A stretch of 64,000 bases of DNA, from contig NC_088653.1 in the NCBI RefSeq assembly GCF_964019385.1, positions 9,805,790 to 9,869,789 of the forward strand, in the 5' to 3' direction. This DNA is from Sycon ciliatum. Lineage: Eukaryota; Porifera; Calcarea; Leucosolenida; Sycettidae. The notes under the pieces are model-generated. The model was not told the DNA's origin and did not search any database. It worked only from the letters and a program-made list of their open reading frames with translations. Position numbers and translations under genes: made by a program. Each line of letters begins with the position of its first letter. Within the stretch, counting starts at the first letter, position 1. Of the stretch, positions 32,937 through 44,650 are shown one piece after another.

Positions 32937-33702
32937 ATGGACAGGTATGCGCCGCCATGGATCACGCTGACGAGCTATTTTGCAGGAGATGCCAAGGCTG
33001 GGCGTGGACGTCCAAGGACATCCATTGCGACGCGCATCACAAGCGACTTACAGAGAAGGAACATCAACCTGAAGCGAAAGCAATCAGCTGGAGAATGTGA
33101 GGGCCATCGCTCTGGACAAGCCTACATGGAGAAATCTGGCCGACAATCCATGATCTGGCGTCACAGGTCATCAGTGCACCGTGTTAATAATTATCTTGAT
33201 AATGGAATTTGATCATAGGAGATAGGACAGAAGCGGAAAGTATAATTATACTTACATAATTATATTATTACGCGTGCTGTGGTATTATTATTATTATTAT
33301 ACTTTTTGTTACAGTCCTTATTTTCTGAGAAACAGAAATCAGATAGAAAAAAACTACATAGAAAGACCAGAAGTGTATTCGCAATCATTTGAAGCATCCT
33401 AGTCAAACAAATATTTTCACACAGCACTGTAGAAAAAAATGTGACCCTGGACTTCTAAATTCATTTCCTTCTAGTCACATGCCATGATGGCTAACTTTAC
33501 AACACACAAAGTTACCAACGAATGTCTGATGTTCCACGGACCGGGATAGTGAGACAATGAATTTTCAAGCTTTGAAAAGCTCACATCGCATGATCATGAC
33601 TACCATCTGGAACACACAAAGGGAATATCCTTCGTAAGCCGAGCTTGAGGAGGCTTATGAACTAGTTGCTTTCACTCACATAGCAACGAGTTTGTACATG
33701 GG
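32937..33702 (+). repeat. LINE 3' end plus flank, module copy 2
   Basis: 766 bp. It shares the two copy-1 substitutions and has one private change (ACAGGGATG to ACAGGTATG). Hence copies 1 and 2 are closest relatives. Confidence 0.95.
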
Positions 33703-36700
33703 GTAGTGGTCTACTCGAGAATGTACTCACGAGTAGTGGTCTACCAAAGAATGTACTCACGAGTAGTGGTCTACCAGAGAATGTACTCACGAGTAGTGGT
33801 TTACCAGAGAATGTACTCACGAGTAGTGGTCTATCAGAGAATGTACTCACGAGTAGTGGTCTACCAGAGAATGTACTCACGAGTAGTGGTGTACCAGAGA
33901 ATGTACTCACGAGTAGTGGTCTATCAGAGAATGTACTCACGAGTAGTGGTCTACCAGAGAATGTACTCACGAGTAGTGGTCTACCCGAGAATGTACTCAC
34001 GAGTAGTGGTCTATCAGAGAATGTACTCACGAGTAGTGGTCTACCCGAGAATGTACTCACGAGTAGTGGTCTATCAGAGAATGTACTCACGAGTAGTGGT
34101 CTACCCGAGAATGTACTCACGAGTAGTGGTCTACCCGAGAATGTACTCACGAGTAGTGGTCTACCAGAGAATGTACTCACGAGTAGTGGTCTACCAGAGA
34201 ATGTACTCACGAGTGGTGGTCTACCAGATAATGTACTCACGAGTAGTGGTCTACCAGAGAATGTACTCACGAGTAGTGGTCTACCAGAGAATGTACTCAC
34301 GAGTAGTGGTCTACCAGAGAATGTACTCACGAGTAGTGGTCTGCCAGAGAATGTACTCACGAGTAATGGTCTACCCGAGAATGTACTCACGAGTAGTGGT
34401 CTACCAGAGAATGTACTCACGAGTAGTGGTCTACCAGAGAATGTACTCACGAGTAGTGGTCTACTCGAGAATGTACTCACGATTAGTGGTCTACCCGAGA
34501 ATGTACTCACGAGTAGTGGTCTACCAGAGAATGTACTCACGAGTAGTGGTCTACCAGAGAATGTACTCACGAGTAGTCGTCTACCAGAGAATGTACTCAC
34601 GAGTTGTGGTTTACCCGAGAATGTACTCACAAGTAGTGGTCTACCCGAGAATGTACTCACGAGAAGTGGTCTGCCAAAGAATGTACTCACGAGTAGTGGT
34701 CTACCAGAGAATGTACTCACGAGTAGTGGTCTACCAAAGAATGTACTCACGAGTAGTGGTCTACCCGAGAATGTACTCACGAGTAGTGCTCTACCAGAGA
34801 ATGTACTCACGAGTAGTGGTCTACCCGAGAATGTACTCACGAGTAGTGGTCTACCAGAGAATGTACTCACGAGTAGTGGTCTACCAGAGAATGTACTCAC
34901 GAGTAGTGGTCTACCAGAGAATGTACTCACGAGTAGTGGTCTACCCGAGAATGTACTCACGAGTAGTGGTCTACCAGAGAATGTACTCACGAGTAGTGGT
35001 CTACCCGAGAATGTACTCACGAGTAGTGGTCTACCAGAGAATGTACTCACGAGTAGTGGTCTACCAGAGAATGTACTCACGAGTAGTGGTCTACCAGAGA
35101 ATGTACTCACGAGTTGTGGTATACCCGAGAATGTACTCACGAGTAGTGGTCTACCCGAGAATGTACTCACGAGTAGTGGTCTGCCAAAGAATGTACTCAC
35201 GAGTAGTGGTCTACCAGAGAATGTACTCACGAGTAGTGGTCTACCAGATAATGTACTCACGAGTAGTGGTCTATCCGAGAATGTACTCACGAGTAGTGGT
35301 CTACCCGAGAATGTACTCACGAGTAGTGGTGTACCAGAGAATGTACTCACGAGTAGTGGTCTACCAGAGAATGTACTCACGAGTAGTGGTCTACCAGAGA
35401 ATGTACTCACGAGTAGTGGTCTACCCGAGAATGTACTCACGAGTAGTGGTCTACCAGAGAATGTACTCACGAGTAGTGGTCTACCAGAGAATGTACTCAC
35501 GAGTAGTGGTCTACCAGAGAATGTACTCACGAGTAGTGGTCTACCAGAGAATGTACTCACGAGTAGTGGTCTACCAGAGAATGTACTCACGAGTTGTGGT
35601 GTACCCGAGAATGTACTCACGAGTAGTGGTCTACCCGAGAATGTACTCACGAGTAGTGGTCTGCCAAAGAATGTACTCACGAGTAGTGGTCTACCAGAGA
35701 ATGTACTCACGAGTAGTGGTCTACCAAAGAATGTACTCACGAGTAGTGGTCTATCCGAGAATGTACTCACGAGTAGTGGTCTACCAAAGAATGTACTCAC
35801 GAGTAGTGGTCTACCCGAGAATGTACTCACGAGTAGTGGTCTGCCAAAGAATGTACTCACGATTAGTGGTCTACCAGAGAATGTACTCACGAGTAGTGGT
35901 CTACCAAAGAATGTACTCACGAGTAGTGGTCTACCCGAGAATGTACTCACGAGTAGTGGTCTACCCGAGAATGTACTCACGAGTAGTGGTCTACCAGAGA
36001 ATGTACTCACGAGTAGTGGTCTACCAGAGAATGTACTCACGAGTAGTGGTCTACCAGAGAATGTACTCACGAGTAGTGGTCTACCCGAGAATGTACTCAC
36101 GAGTAGTGGTCTACCAGAGAATGTACTCACGAGTAGTGGTCTACCAGAGAATGTACTCACGAGTAGTGGTCTACCCGAGAATGTACTCACGAGTAGTGGT
36201 CTACCCGAGAATGTACTCACGAGTAGTGGTCTACCAGAGAATGTACTCACGAGTTGTGGTTTACCCGAGAATGTACTCACGAGTAGTGGTCTACCCGAGA
36301 ATGTACTCACGAGTAGTGGTCTACCCGAGAATGTACTCACGAGTAGTGGTCTACCAGAGAATGTACTCACGAGTAGTGGTCTACCAGAGAATGTACTCAC
36401 GAGTTGTGGTTTACCCGAGAATGTACTCACGAGTAGTGGTCTACCCGAGAATGTACTCACGAGTAGTGGTCTACCAGAGAATGTACTCACGAGTTGTGGT
36501 TTACCCGAGAATGTACTCACGAGTAGTGGTCTACCCGAGAATGTACTCACGAGAAGTGGTCTGCCAAAGAATGTACTCACGAGTAGTGGTCTACCAGAGA
36601 ATGTACTCACGAGTAGTGGTCTACCAAAGAATGTACTCACGAGTAGTGGTCTACCCGAGAATGTACTCACGAGTAGTGCTCTACCAGAGAATGTACTCAC

Positions 36701-39700
36701 GAGTAGTGGTCTACCCGAGAATGTACTCACGAGTAGTGGTCTACCAGAGAATGTACTCACGAGTAGTGGTCTACCAGAGAATGTACTCACGAGTAGTGGT
36801 CTACCAGAGAATGTACTCACGAGTAGTGGTCTACCCGAGAATGTACTCACGAGTAGTGGTCTACCAGAGAATGTACTCACGAGTAGTGGTCTACCAGAGA
36901 ATGTACTCACGAGTAGTGGTCTACCAGAGAATGTACTCACGAGTAGTGGTCTACCCGAGAATGTACTCACGAGTAGTGGTCTACCAGAGAATGTACTCAC
37001 GAGTAGTGGTCTACCCGAGAATGTACTCACGAGTAGTGGTCTATCAGAGAATGTACTCACGAGTAGTGGTCTACCCGAGAATGTACTCACGAGTAGTGGT
37101 CTACCAGAGAATGTACTCACGAGTAGTGGTCTATCAGAGAATGTACTCACGAGTAGTGGTCTACCCGAGAATGTACTCACGAGTAGTGGTCTACCAGAGA
37201 ATGTACTCACGAGTAGTGGTCTACCAGAGAATGTACTCACGAGTAGTGGTCTACCAGAGAATGTACTCACGAGTAGTGGTCTACCAGAGAATGTACTCAC
37301 GAGTAGTGGTCTACCAGAGAATGTACTCACGAGTAGTGGTCTACCAGAGAATGTACTCACGAGTTGTGGTTTACCCGAGAATGTACTCACGAGTAGTGGT
37401 CTACCCGAGAATGTACTCACGAGTAGTGGTCTGCCAAAGAATGTACTCACGAGTAGTGGTCTACCAGAGAATGTACTCACGAGTAGTGGTCTACCAAAGA
37501 ATGTACTCACGAGTAGTGGTCTACCCGAGAATGTACTCACGAGTAGTGGTCTACCAGAGAATGTACTCACGAGTAGTGGTCTACCAGAGAATGTACTCAC
37601 GAGTAGTGGTCTACCAGAGAATGTACTCACGAGTAGTGGTCTACCAGAGAATGTACTCACGAGTAGTGGTCTACCCGAGAATGTACTCACGAGTAGTGGT
37701 CTACTCGAGAATGTACTCACGAGTTGTGGTTTACCCGAGAATGTACTCACGAGTAGTGGTCTACCAGAGAATGTACTCACGAGTAGTGGTCTACCCGAGA
37801 ATGTACTCACGAGTAGTGGTCTACCCGAGAATGTACTCACGAGTAGTGGTCTACCAGAGAATGTACTCACGAGTAGTGTTCTACCCGAGAATGTACTCAC
37901 GAGTAGTGGTCTATCCGAGAATGTACTCACGAGTAGTGGTCTACCAGAGAATGTACTCACGAGTAGTGGTCTACTCGAGAATGTACTCACGAGTAGTGGT
38001 CTACCAAAGAATGTACTCACGAGTAGTGGTTTACCCGAGAATGTACTCACGAGTAGTGGTCTACCAGAGAATGTACTCACGAGTAGTGGTCTACCAGAGA
38101 ATGTACTCATGAGTAGTGGTCAACCCGAGAATGTACTCACGAGTAGTGGTCTAACAGAGAATGTACTCACGAGTAGTGGTTCACCCGAGAATGTACTCAC
38201 GAGTAGTGGTCTATCCGAGAATGTACTCACGAGTAGTGGTCTACCAGAGAATGTACTCACGAGTAGTGGTCTACTCGAGAATGTACTCACGAGTAGTGGT
38301 CTACCAAAGAATGTACTCACGAGTAGTGGTTTACCCGAGAATGTACTCACGAGTAGTGGTCTACCAGAGAATGTACTCACGAGTAGTCGTCTACCAGAGA
38401 ATGTACTCACGAGTAGTGGTCTACCCGAGAATGTACTCACGAGTTGTGGTCTACCAGAGAATGTACTCACGAGTAGTGGTCTACCCGAGAATGTACTCAC
38501 GAGTAGTGGTCTACCCGAGAATGTACTCACGAGTTGTGGTTTACCCGAGAATGTACTCACGAGTAGTGGTCTACCAGAGAATGTACTCACGAGTAGTGGT
38601 CTACCAGAGAATGTACTCACGAGTGGTGGTCTGCCAGATAATGTACTCACGAGTAGTGGTCTACCAGAGAATGTACTCACGAGTTGTGGTTTACCCGAGA
38701 ATGTACTCACGAGTAGTGGTCTACCCGAGAATGTACTCACGAGTAGTGGTCTACCAGAGAATGTACTCACGAGTAGTGGTCTACCAGAGAATGTACTCAC
38801 GAGTAGTGGTCTACCCGAGAATGTACTCACGAGTAGTGGTCTACCCGAGAATGTACTCACGAGTAGTGGTCTACCAGAGAATGTACTCACGAGTAGTGGT
38901 CTACCAGAGAATGTACTCACGAGTAGTGGTCTACCCGAGAATGTACTCACGAGTAGTGGTCTACCAGAGAATGTACTCACGAGTAGTGGTCTACCCGAGA
39001 ATGTACTCACGAGTAGTGGTCTACCAGAGAATGTACTCACGAGTAGTGGTCTACCAGAGAATGTACTCACGAGTAGTGGTCTACCCGAGAATGTACTCAC
39101 GAGTAGTGGTCTACCAGAGAATGTACTCACGAGTAGTGGTCTACCAGAGAATGTACTCACGAGTAGTGGTCTACCCGAGAATGTACTCACGAGTAGTAGT
39201 CTACCAGAGAATGTACTCACGAGTAGTGGTCTACCAGAGAATGTACTCACGAGTAGTGGTCTACCCGAGAATGTACTCACGAGTAGTGGTCTACCAGAGA
39301 ATGTACTCACGAGTAGTGGTCTACCAGAGAATGTACTCACGAGTAGTGGTCTACCCGAGAATGTACTCACGAGTAGTGGTCTACCCGAGAATGTACTCAC
39401 GAGTAGTGGTCTACCAGAGAATGTACTCACGAGTAGTGGTCTACCAGAGAATGTACTCACGAGTAGTGGTCTACCAGAGAATGTACTCACGAGTAGTGGT
39501 CTACCCGAGAATGTACTCACGAGTAGTGGTCTACCAGAGAATGTACTCACGAGTAGTGGTCTACCAGAGAATGTACTCACGAGTAGTGGTCTATCAGAGA
39601 ATGTACTCACGAGTAGTGGTCTACCCGAGAATGTACTCACGAGTAGTGGTCTACCAGAGAATGTACTCACGAGTAGTGGTCTACCAGAGAATGTACTCAC

Positions 39701-41620
39701 GAGTGGTGGTCTGCCAGATAATGTACTCACGAGTAGTGGTCTACCAGAGAATGTACTCACGAGTTGTGGTTTACCCGAGAATGTACTCACGAGTAGTGGT
39801 CTACCAGAGAATGTACTCACGAGTAGTGGTCTACACGAGAATGTACTCACGAGTAGTGGTCTACCAGAGAATGTACTCACGAGTAGTGGTCTATCAGAGA
39901 ATGTACTCACGAGTAGTGGTCTACCCGAGAATGTACTCACGAGTAGTGGTCTACCAGAGAATGTACTCACGAGTAGTGGTCTACCAGAGAATGTACTCAC
40001 GAGTGGTGGTCTGCCAGATAATGTACTCACGAGTAGTGGTCTACCAGAGAATGTACTCACGAGTAGTGGTCTATCAGAGAATGTACTCACGAGTAGTGGT
40101 CTACCCGAGAATGTACTCACGAGTAGTGGTCTACCAGAGAATGTACTCACGAGTAGTGGTCTACCAGAGAATGTACTCACGAGTAGTGGTCTACCCGAGA
40201 ATGTACTCACGAGTAGTGGTTTACCCGAGAATGTACTCACGAGTAGTGGTCTACCAAAGAATGTACTCACGAGTAGTGGTCTACCAGAGAATGTACTCAC
40301 GAGTTGTGGTTTACCCGAGAATGTACTCACGAGTAGTGGTCTACCCGAGAATGTACTCACGAGTAGTGGTCTGCCAAAGAATGTACTCACGAGTAGTGGT
40401 CTACCAGAGAATGTACTCACGAGTAGTGGTCTACCAAAGAATGTACTCACGAGTAGTGGTCTACCCGAGAATGTACTCACGAGTAGTGGTCTATCAGAGA
40501 ATGTACTCACGAGTAGTGGTCTATCCGAGAATGTACTCACGAGTAGTGGTCTATCAGAGAATGTACTCACGAGTAGTGGTCTACCAGAGAATGTACTCAC
40601 GAGTAGTGGTCTGCCAAAGAATGTACTCACGAGTAGTGGTCTACCAGAGAATGTACTCACGAGTAGTGGTCTACCAAAGAATGTACTCACGAGTAGTGGT
40701 CTACCCGAGAATGTACTCACGAGTAGTGGTCTATCAGAGAATGTACTCACGAGTAGTGGTCTATCCGAGAATGTACTCACGAGTAGTGGTCTATCAGAGA
40801 ATGTACTCACGAGTAGTGGTCTACCAGAGAATGTACTCACGAGTAGTGGTCTACCCGAGAATGTACTCACGAGTAGTGGTCTACCAGAGAATGTACTCAC
40901 GAGTAGTGGTCTACCAGAGAATGTACTCACGAGTAGTGGTCTACCAGAGAATGTACTCACGAGTAGTGGTCTATCCGAGAATGTACTCACGAGTAGTGGT
41001 CTATCAGAGAATGTACTCACGAGTAGTGGTCTACCCGAGAATGTACTCACGAGTAGTGGTCTACCAGAGAATGTACTCACGAGTAGTGGTCTACCAGAGA
41101 ATGTACTCACGAGTAGTGGTCTACCCGAGAATGTACTCACGAGTAGTGGTCTACCAGAGAATGTACTCACGAGTAGTGGTCTACCAGAGAATGTACTCAC
41201 GAGTAGTGGTCTACCAGAGAATGTACTCACGAGTAGTGGTCTACCAGAGAATGTACTCACGAGTAGTGGTCTACCAGAGAATGTACTCACGAGTAGTGGT
41301 CTACCAGAGAATGTACTCATGAGTAGTGGTCTACCCGAGAATGTACTCACGAGTAGTGGTCTGCCAGAGAATGTACTCACGAGTAGTGGTCTGCCAGAGA
41401 ATGTACTCACGAGTAGTGGTCTACCAGAGAATGTACTCACGAGTAGTGGTCTACCAGAGAATGTACTCACGAGTAGTGGTCTACCAGAGAATGTACTCAC
41501 GAGTAGTGGTCTACCAGAGAATGTACTCACGAGTAGTGGTCTACCAGAGAATGTACTCACGAGTAGTGGTCTACCAAAGAATGTACTCACGAGTAGTGGT
41601 CTGCCAGAGAATGTACTCAC
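33703..41620 (+). repeat. 30-bp satellite array 3, about 264 units
   Basis: 7918 bp, same unit as arrays 1 and 2. Multi-unit variant blocks recur within it, for example TTGTGGTTTACCC followed by CTACCC then CTGCCAAAG units at about 34590, 35610, 36490, 37360 and 40310. This points to higher-order duplication. It ends in CTCAC, where an LTR element has inserted. Confidence 0.97.
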
Positions 41621-41801
41621 TGATGTGATATTGAGTCGCGTGATAACACATACAGTGTCACACATTGAGTGCGAGATTAGATAACATTGATATACTTATG
41701 TGTTAGAAGTCATCTTGCATTGTGTTCAGTTCATAATCAATATATATAAAGGTCAAGCATTGGAACAATAAATCAGTTCAGAGTCCGATCAGGACACAAC
41801 A
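41621..41801 (+). repeat. 5' LTR
   Basis: 181 bp from TGATGTGATATTGAGTCGCG to GACACAACA. A TATATATAAAGG stretch near 41740 is a plausible TATA element absent from the 3' LTR. Confidence 0.9.
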
Positions 41802-43300
41802 TGGCGCTGTCAGACTCGAATGCGGCGGGAACAAGCCCGACAGATCACGTCAAGGAGGACGCTATCCCACAGCTAATTCAGCTTTTCCAAGAACAACTAC
41901 AAGCGTCAGCCCAGCGCGAGGAGCGCTTAGCAGCATTGTTGGAAAGGACACTACACGACGGAAACGGTCAAAGAGAAAATGACGACAGAGCAAGACAGCA
42001 CACGACAGTCAACTGCAGTGACCGTCCTATCCTGAGAGCGAAAGCCAGTCTCGCAGACTTTGTCGTTGGAAAGAGGAATGGTCTGACTTTGCGGCGTGTC
42101 AAGGCATCAGGGCAGCAAAGGAAGAAACACGGAAGGCGGTTCTTAGACAATGGTTGGATGAAGAACTGCGGAGATCTGCAAGGCAAGGAGTCATCGTATT
42201 GAACGAGCAATCCACGGTGGATGGCTGGCATCAAGCTCTGGAAGTCTTCATCAGGAAAAAAAGGAATGTTTTGCTTGATTGCATGGAATTCTATCGAGCA
42301 TGCCAAACAGAGGGAGAGACATTCACCAAATTTTACATCATCCTCAAGGAGTTAAATGCGGCGTGTAATTTACAGAGCCCCTTGGAAGCCGTTTGCCATG
42401 ATTGCAGGACTACAATTGAAGCTTGTGAGCACTGCAACACACGCGTGAAGCAAGTTCACTCTGAGACTATGAGGGACAGAATCCTCGTAGGAATCAGAAG
42501 CGATGAAACTCGGCATAAACTTCTTGCGAAAGCAGAAATCACGCTAGAGGAAGCGATAGCAATAATTATGTCATGCAGAAGAAGCTGCAGCGCAGATGCA
42601 GTCAGGTATGGAACAAACATGCCAGGAGTTTCAGCTCAAAGCTGTGAGGAGATCCCAGCACAAGAAGGAGAAATTTGAAGGCAATCGGGAACAGAAAACA
42701 CCATGGAATCCGCCGGAGAAACAAACAGCCACCCAGTCAAGGTGCAAGAAGTGCGGGTTGCCACATCCCGGAGAGATCAGATGCCCGGCTAAAGGACGAA
42801 CATGCCATCTTTGCGGGAAGGTGGGCCATTTCAAGAAAGTTTGCGGCCAACAAGGAACGCAGCAAAAAAGAGAACTAGTGGGAAGAGTATCTCTACAACG
42901 GGTCTCGTTGGAAGAAAGTGACATGATCAGACTGAGATTGGAGACAAATCAGGACAATGGTCATGTCCAAGTCACTTTCGCATGGTTGCCGGACACTGGC
43001 AGTGATGTTAATGCGATCGGACCGCAACAGCTGGAACAGCTTGGATTGTCAACTGAAAAAACAAGATAGAGATGACGCCACGGTCACAAATGCTAATGGC
43101 CAGCATCTCCGTAATCGCGGCACAATGAAGGTTGATTTGGCAACTGAAGCGGGTCACAACTGTGGCACGACAATTCATGTCTATGAAGGAATTTCGACCC
43201 CGCTGCTATCACGATCTACCCTGAAGGCACTAGGGTTTTTTCCACACCAGTGGCCTAGAGAGTGCGCGGCATTACAGTCAACACCCAGACGCACTATTAA
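41801..43300 (+). pseudogene. gag: gag and protease start of the deleted gypsy element
   Basis: It starts MALSDSNAAGTSPT with a glutamine- and arginine-rich helix (QREERLAALLERTL). The frame shifts near 42060 and continues as WLDEELRRSARQG. The middle carries CHDCRTTIEACEHC then MRDRILVGI, as in the other gypsy Gag. A second frame change near 42600-42680 leads to CKKCGLPHPGEIRC and the knuckle CHLCGKVGHFKKVC. The protease loop is WLPDTGSDVNAIG, followed by a stop at 43067-43069, and the protease tail STPLLSRSTLKALGF is in a further frame. Gag may still have been usable before the frame changes. Confidence 0.82.
41802..41819 (+). promoter_or_regulatory. primer binding site
   Basis: TGGCGCTGTCAGACTCGA follows the LTR with no gap. 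It shares TGGCGC with the binding site of the gypsy element at 16437-16456. It overlaps the gag start codon at 41801-41803. The tRNA is not identified. Confidence 0.55.
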
Positions 43301-43622
43301 ATTAGGGTGGATAAGAAAAACACGATCAAGGAAGATCTGTTGCAGGCATTTCAGTTCGCGGCGGAATGGAGGAAAGGGAAGGACCACTTCCTGGCCGACA
43401 CCTTGTCCAGGGCGCCAGTGGATCGGCCAGGAGGGAGAGACCAGCTGGGTGAGATGGATCAAGAAGGCGTCAACGATGATGATGTTTGTGAAGATCTGAT
43501 CGCACACGAAAGCCAGTGGCATGCTTTGGCATTGCCAGTTTTAGAGAACAATCTTATGATTAGAACTTCTAGATGTACCTTGATTGCAGATTTGGAATTA
43601 TGCAACAAGCTTGAAACGGAGG
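43301..43622 (+). pseudogene. RNase H tail and linker, fused after protease by deletion
   Basis: WRKGKDHFLADTLSRAPV is the conserved end of gypsy RNase H. It starts within about 50 bases of the protease end, so roughly 1.5-2 kb of normal polymerase is missing. The frame continues with an acidic linker to TGA at 43628-43630, inside the LTR start. The integrase is entirely missing. Confidence 0.75.
43612..43622 (+). promoter_or_regulatory. polypurine tract
   Basis: GAAACGGAGG directly precedes the 3' LTR. Confidence 0.6.
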
Positions 43623-43804
43623 TGATGTGATATTGAGTCGCGTGATAACACATACAGTGTCACACATTGAGTGCGAGATTAGATAACATTGATATTATTA
43701 CTGATGTGTTTTAAAGTTAGAAGTCATCTTGCATTGTGTTCAGTTTATCATCAGGTCAAGCATTGGAACAAGAAATCAGTTCAGAGTCCGATCAGGACAC
43801 AACA
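43623..43804 (+). repeat. 3' LTR
   Basis: 182 bp. Against the 5' LTR it has an insertion near TTACTGATGTGTTTTAAAG and lacks the TATATATAA stretch. It is followed by target duplication CTCAC. Confidence 0.9.
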
Positions 43805-44173
43805 CTCACGAGTAGATGTCTACCAGAGAATGTACGGGGGTAGTGGTCTACCAGAGAATGTACTTGGGTAGTGGTCTACCAGAGAATGTACGTGGCTAGT
43901 GGTCTACCAGAGAATGTACGTGGGTAGTGGTCTACCAGAGAATGTACGTGGGTAGTGGTCTACCAGAGAATGTACGTGGCTAGTGGTCTACCGGAGAATG
44001 TACGTGGGTAGTGGTCTACTAGAAAATGTACGTGGGTAGTAGTCTACCAGAGAATGTACGTGAGTAGTGGTCTATCAGAGAATGTACGTGGGTAGTGGTC
44101 TACCAGAGAATGTACGTGGGTAGTGGTCTACCAGAGAATGTACGTGGGTAGTGGTCTACCAGAGAATTTACTC
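43805..44173 (+). repeat. 28-bp variant satellite array, about 13 units
   Basis: After one 30-bp-type start (CTCACGAGTAGATG), units become GTACGTGGGTAGTGG plus TCTACCAGAGAAT, 28 bp, two bases shorter than on the other side of the LTR element. Units differ by one or two bases (GTGGCTAGTGG, TTGGGTAGTGG). It ends at GAATTTACTCAGTGTACC. Confidence 0.92.
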
Positions 44174-44551
44174 AGTGTACCGTAACACCACACTCGCACC
44201 CACACGCTAGCTAAAAAAAGGCAAAAAATTAATAAAGAGCATGCCGGCCAGCAAGAGAGATGTCAGTGTAAGACATGGGCAGAGATATGGCACGGTGTGG
44301 GTGACTGGCAGCAGGGGAGCACCTGAGAATCCGACTTCCAAAATTTCCAGCCACGGCTGCTCAACCGGGCTGTGTGAAAAACTCGCCTTGCGGCCAAAAA
44401 ACCCTTCAACTAATATGGGACCTGCCCCACTGCCAGTCACACCCAACAAACTGAAGAAAAGGAAGTAGAAAAAAGTAATCATGCCAAAAAACCGCTGAGA
44501 CCCTCGGGACAGAAACACAAACACAGCATGCGGCATGCCAGTGAAAGCGAG
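44174..44551. other. unrecognised stretch after the satellite
   Basis: A 75-codon plus-strand frame at 44241-44468 ends in TPNKLKKRK but has no known motif. It could be part of a tyrosine-recombinase element, given the neighbouring repeat. No function is assigned. Confidence 0.3.
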
Positions 44552-44650
44552 AAAACAGCGGACAAAACAAGCAAAAACGTACCGGACGCAAGGGTGGGTG
44601 GGCAGGAGAACTCCAAGCTAACAGGAGGGACACAGGACCATGCCATAACA
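44552..44650 (-). repeat. Ngaro-type A repeat remnant
   Basis: GGACAAAACAAGCAAAAACG, then GGGTGGGTGGGCAGG and ACTCCAAGCTAACAGG match, in the same order, 48903-48985 (GGACAAAACAAACAAAAATG, GGGTGGGTGGG, ATTCCAGGCTAAAAC) and in part 52147-52170 (ACTCCAAGCTAGAAACAG). It lies just past the 28-bp array. Confidence 0.55.

Larger units (their letters stand above)
41621..43804 (+). mobile_element. internally deleted Ty3/gypsy element inside the satellite
   Basis: LTRs at 41621-41801 and 43623-43804 run TG...CA. CTCAC lies directly outside both (41616-41620, 43805-43809). Gag, zinc knuckle and protease start are present, but reverse transcriptase and integrase are missing. The tail of RNase H (HFLADTLSRAPV) follows almost directly on the protease end. 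At 2184 bp it depends on another element's enzymes. LTRs differ mainly by indels. Confidence 0.9.

Noticed and set aside
28777..41620. CRISPR-like array
   Set aside because: The 30-bp units are directly adjacent, with no unique spacers, no cas genes and a eukaryotic context.
28736..41684. Very long reading frames (about 950 to 1480 codons) on both strands of the 30-bp satellite
   Set aside because: The period is divisible by three and lacks indels, so two plus-strand frames and one minus-strand frame stay open together. Base changes hit all codon positions, and there is no start context, signal peptide or flanking domain. A codon-position test on monomer variants could overturn this only if one frame showed clear purifying selection.
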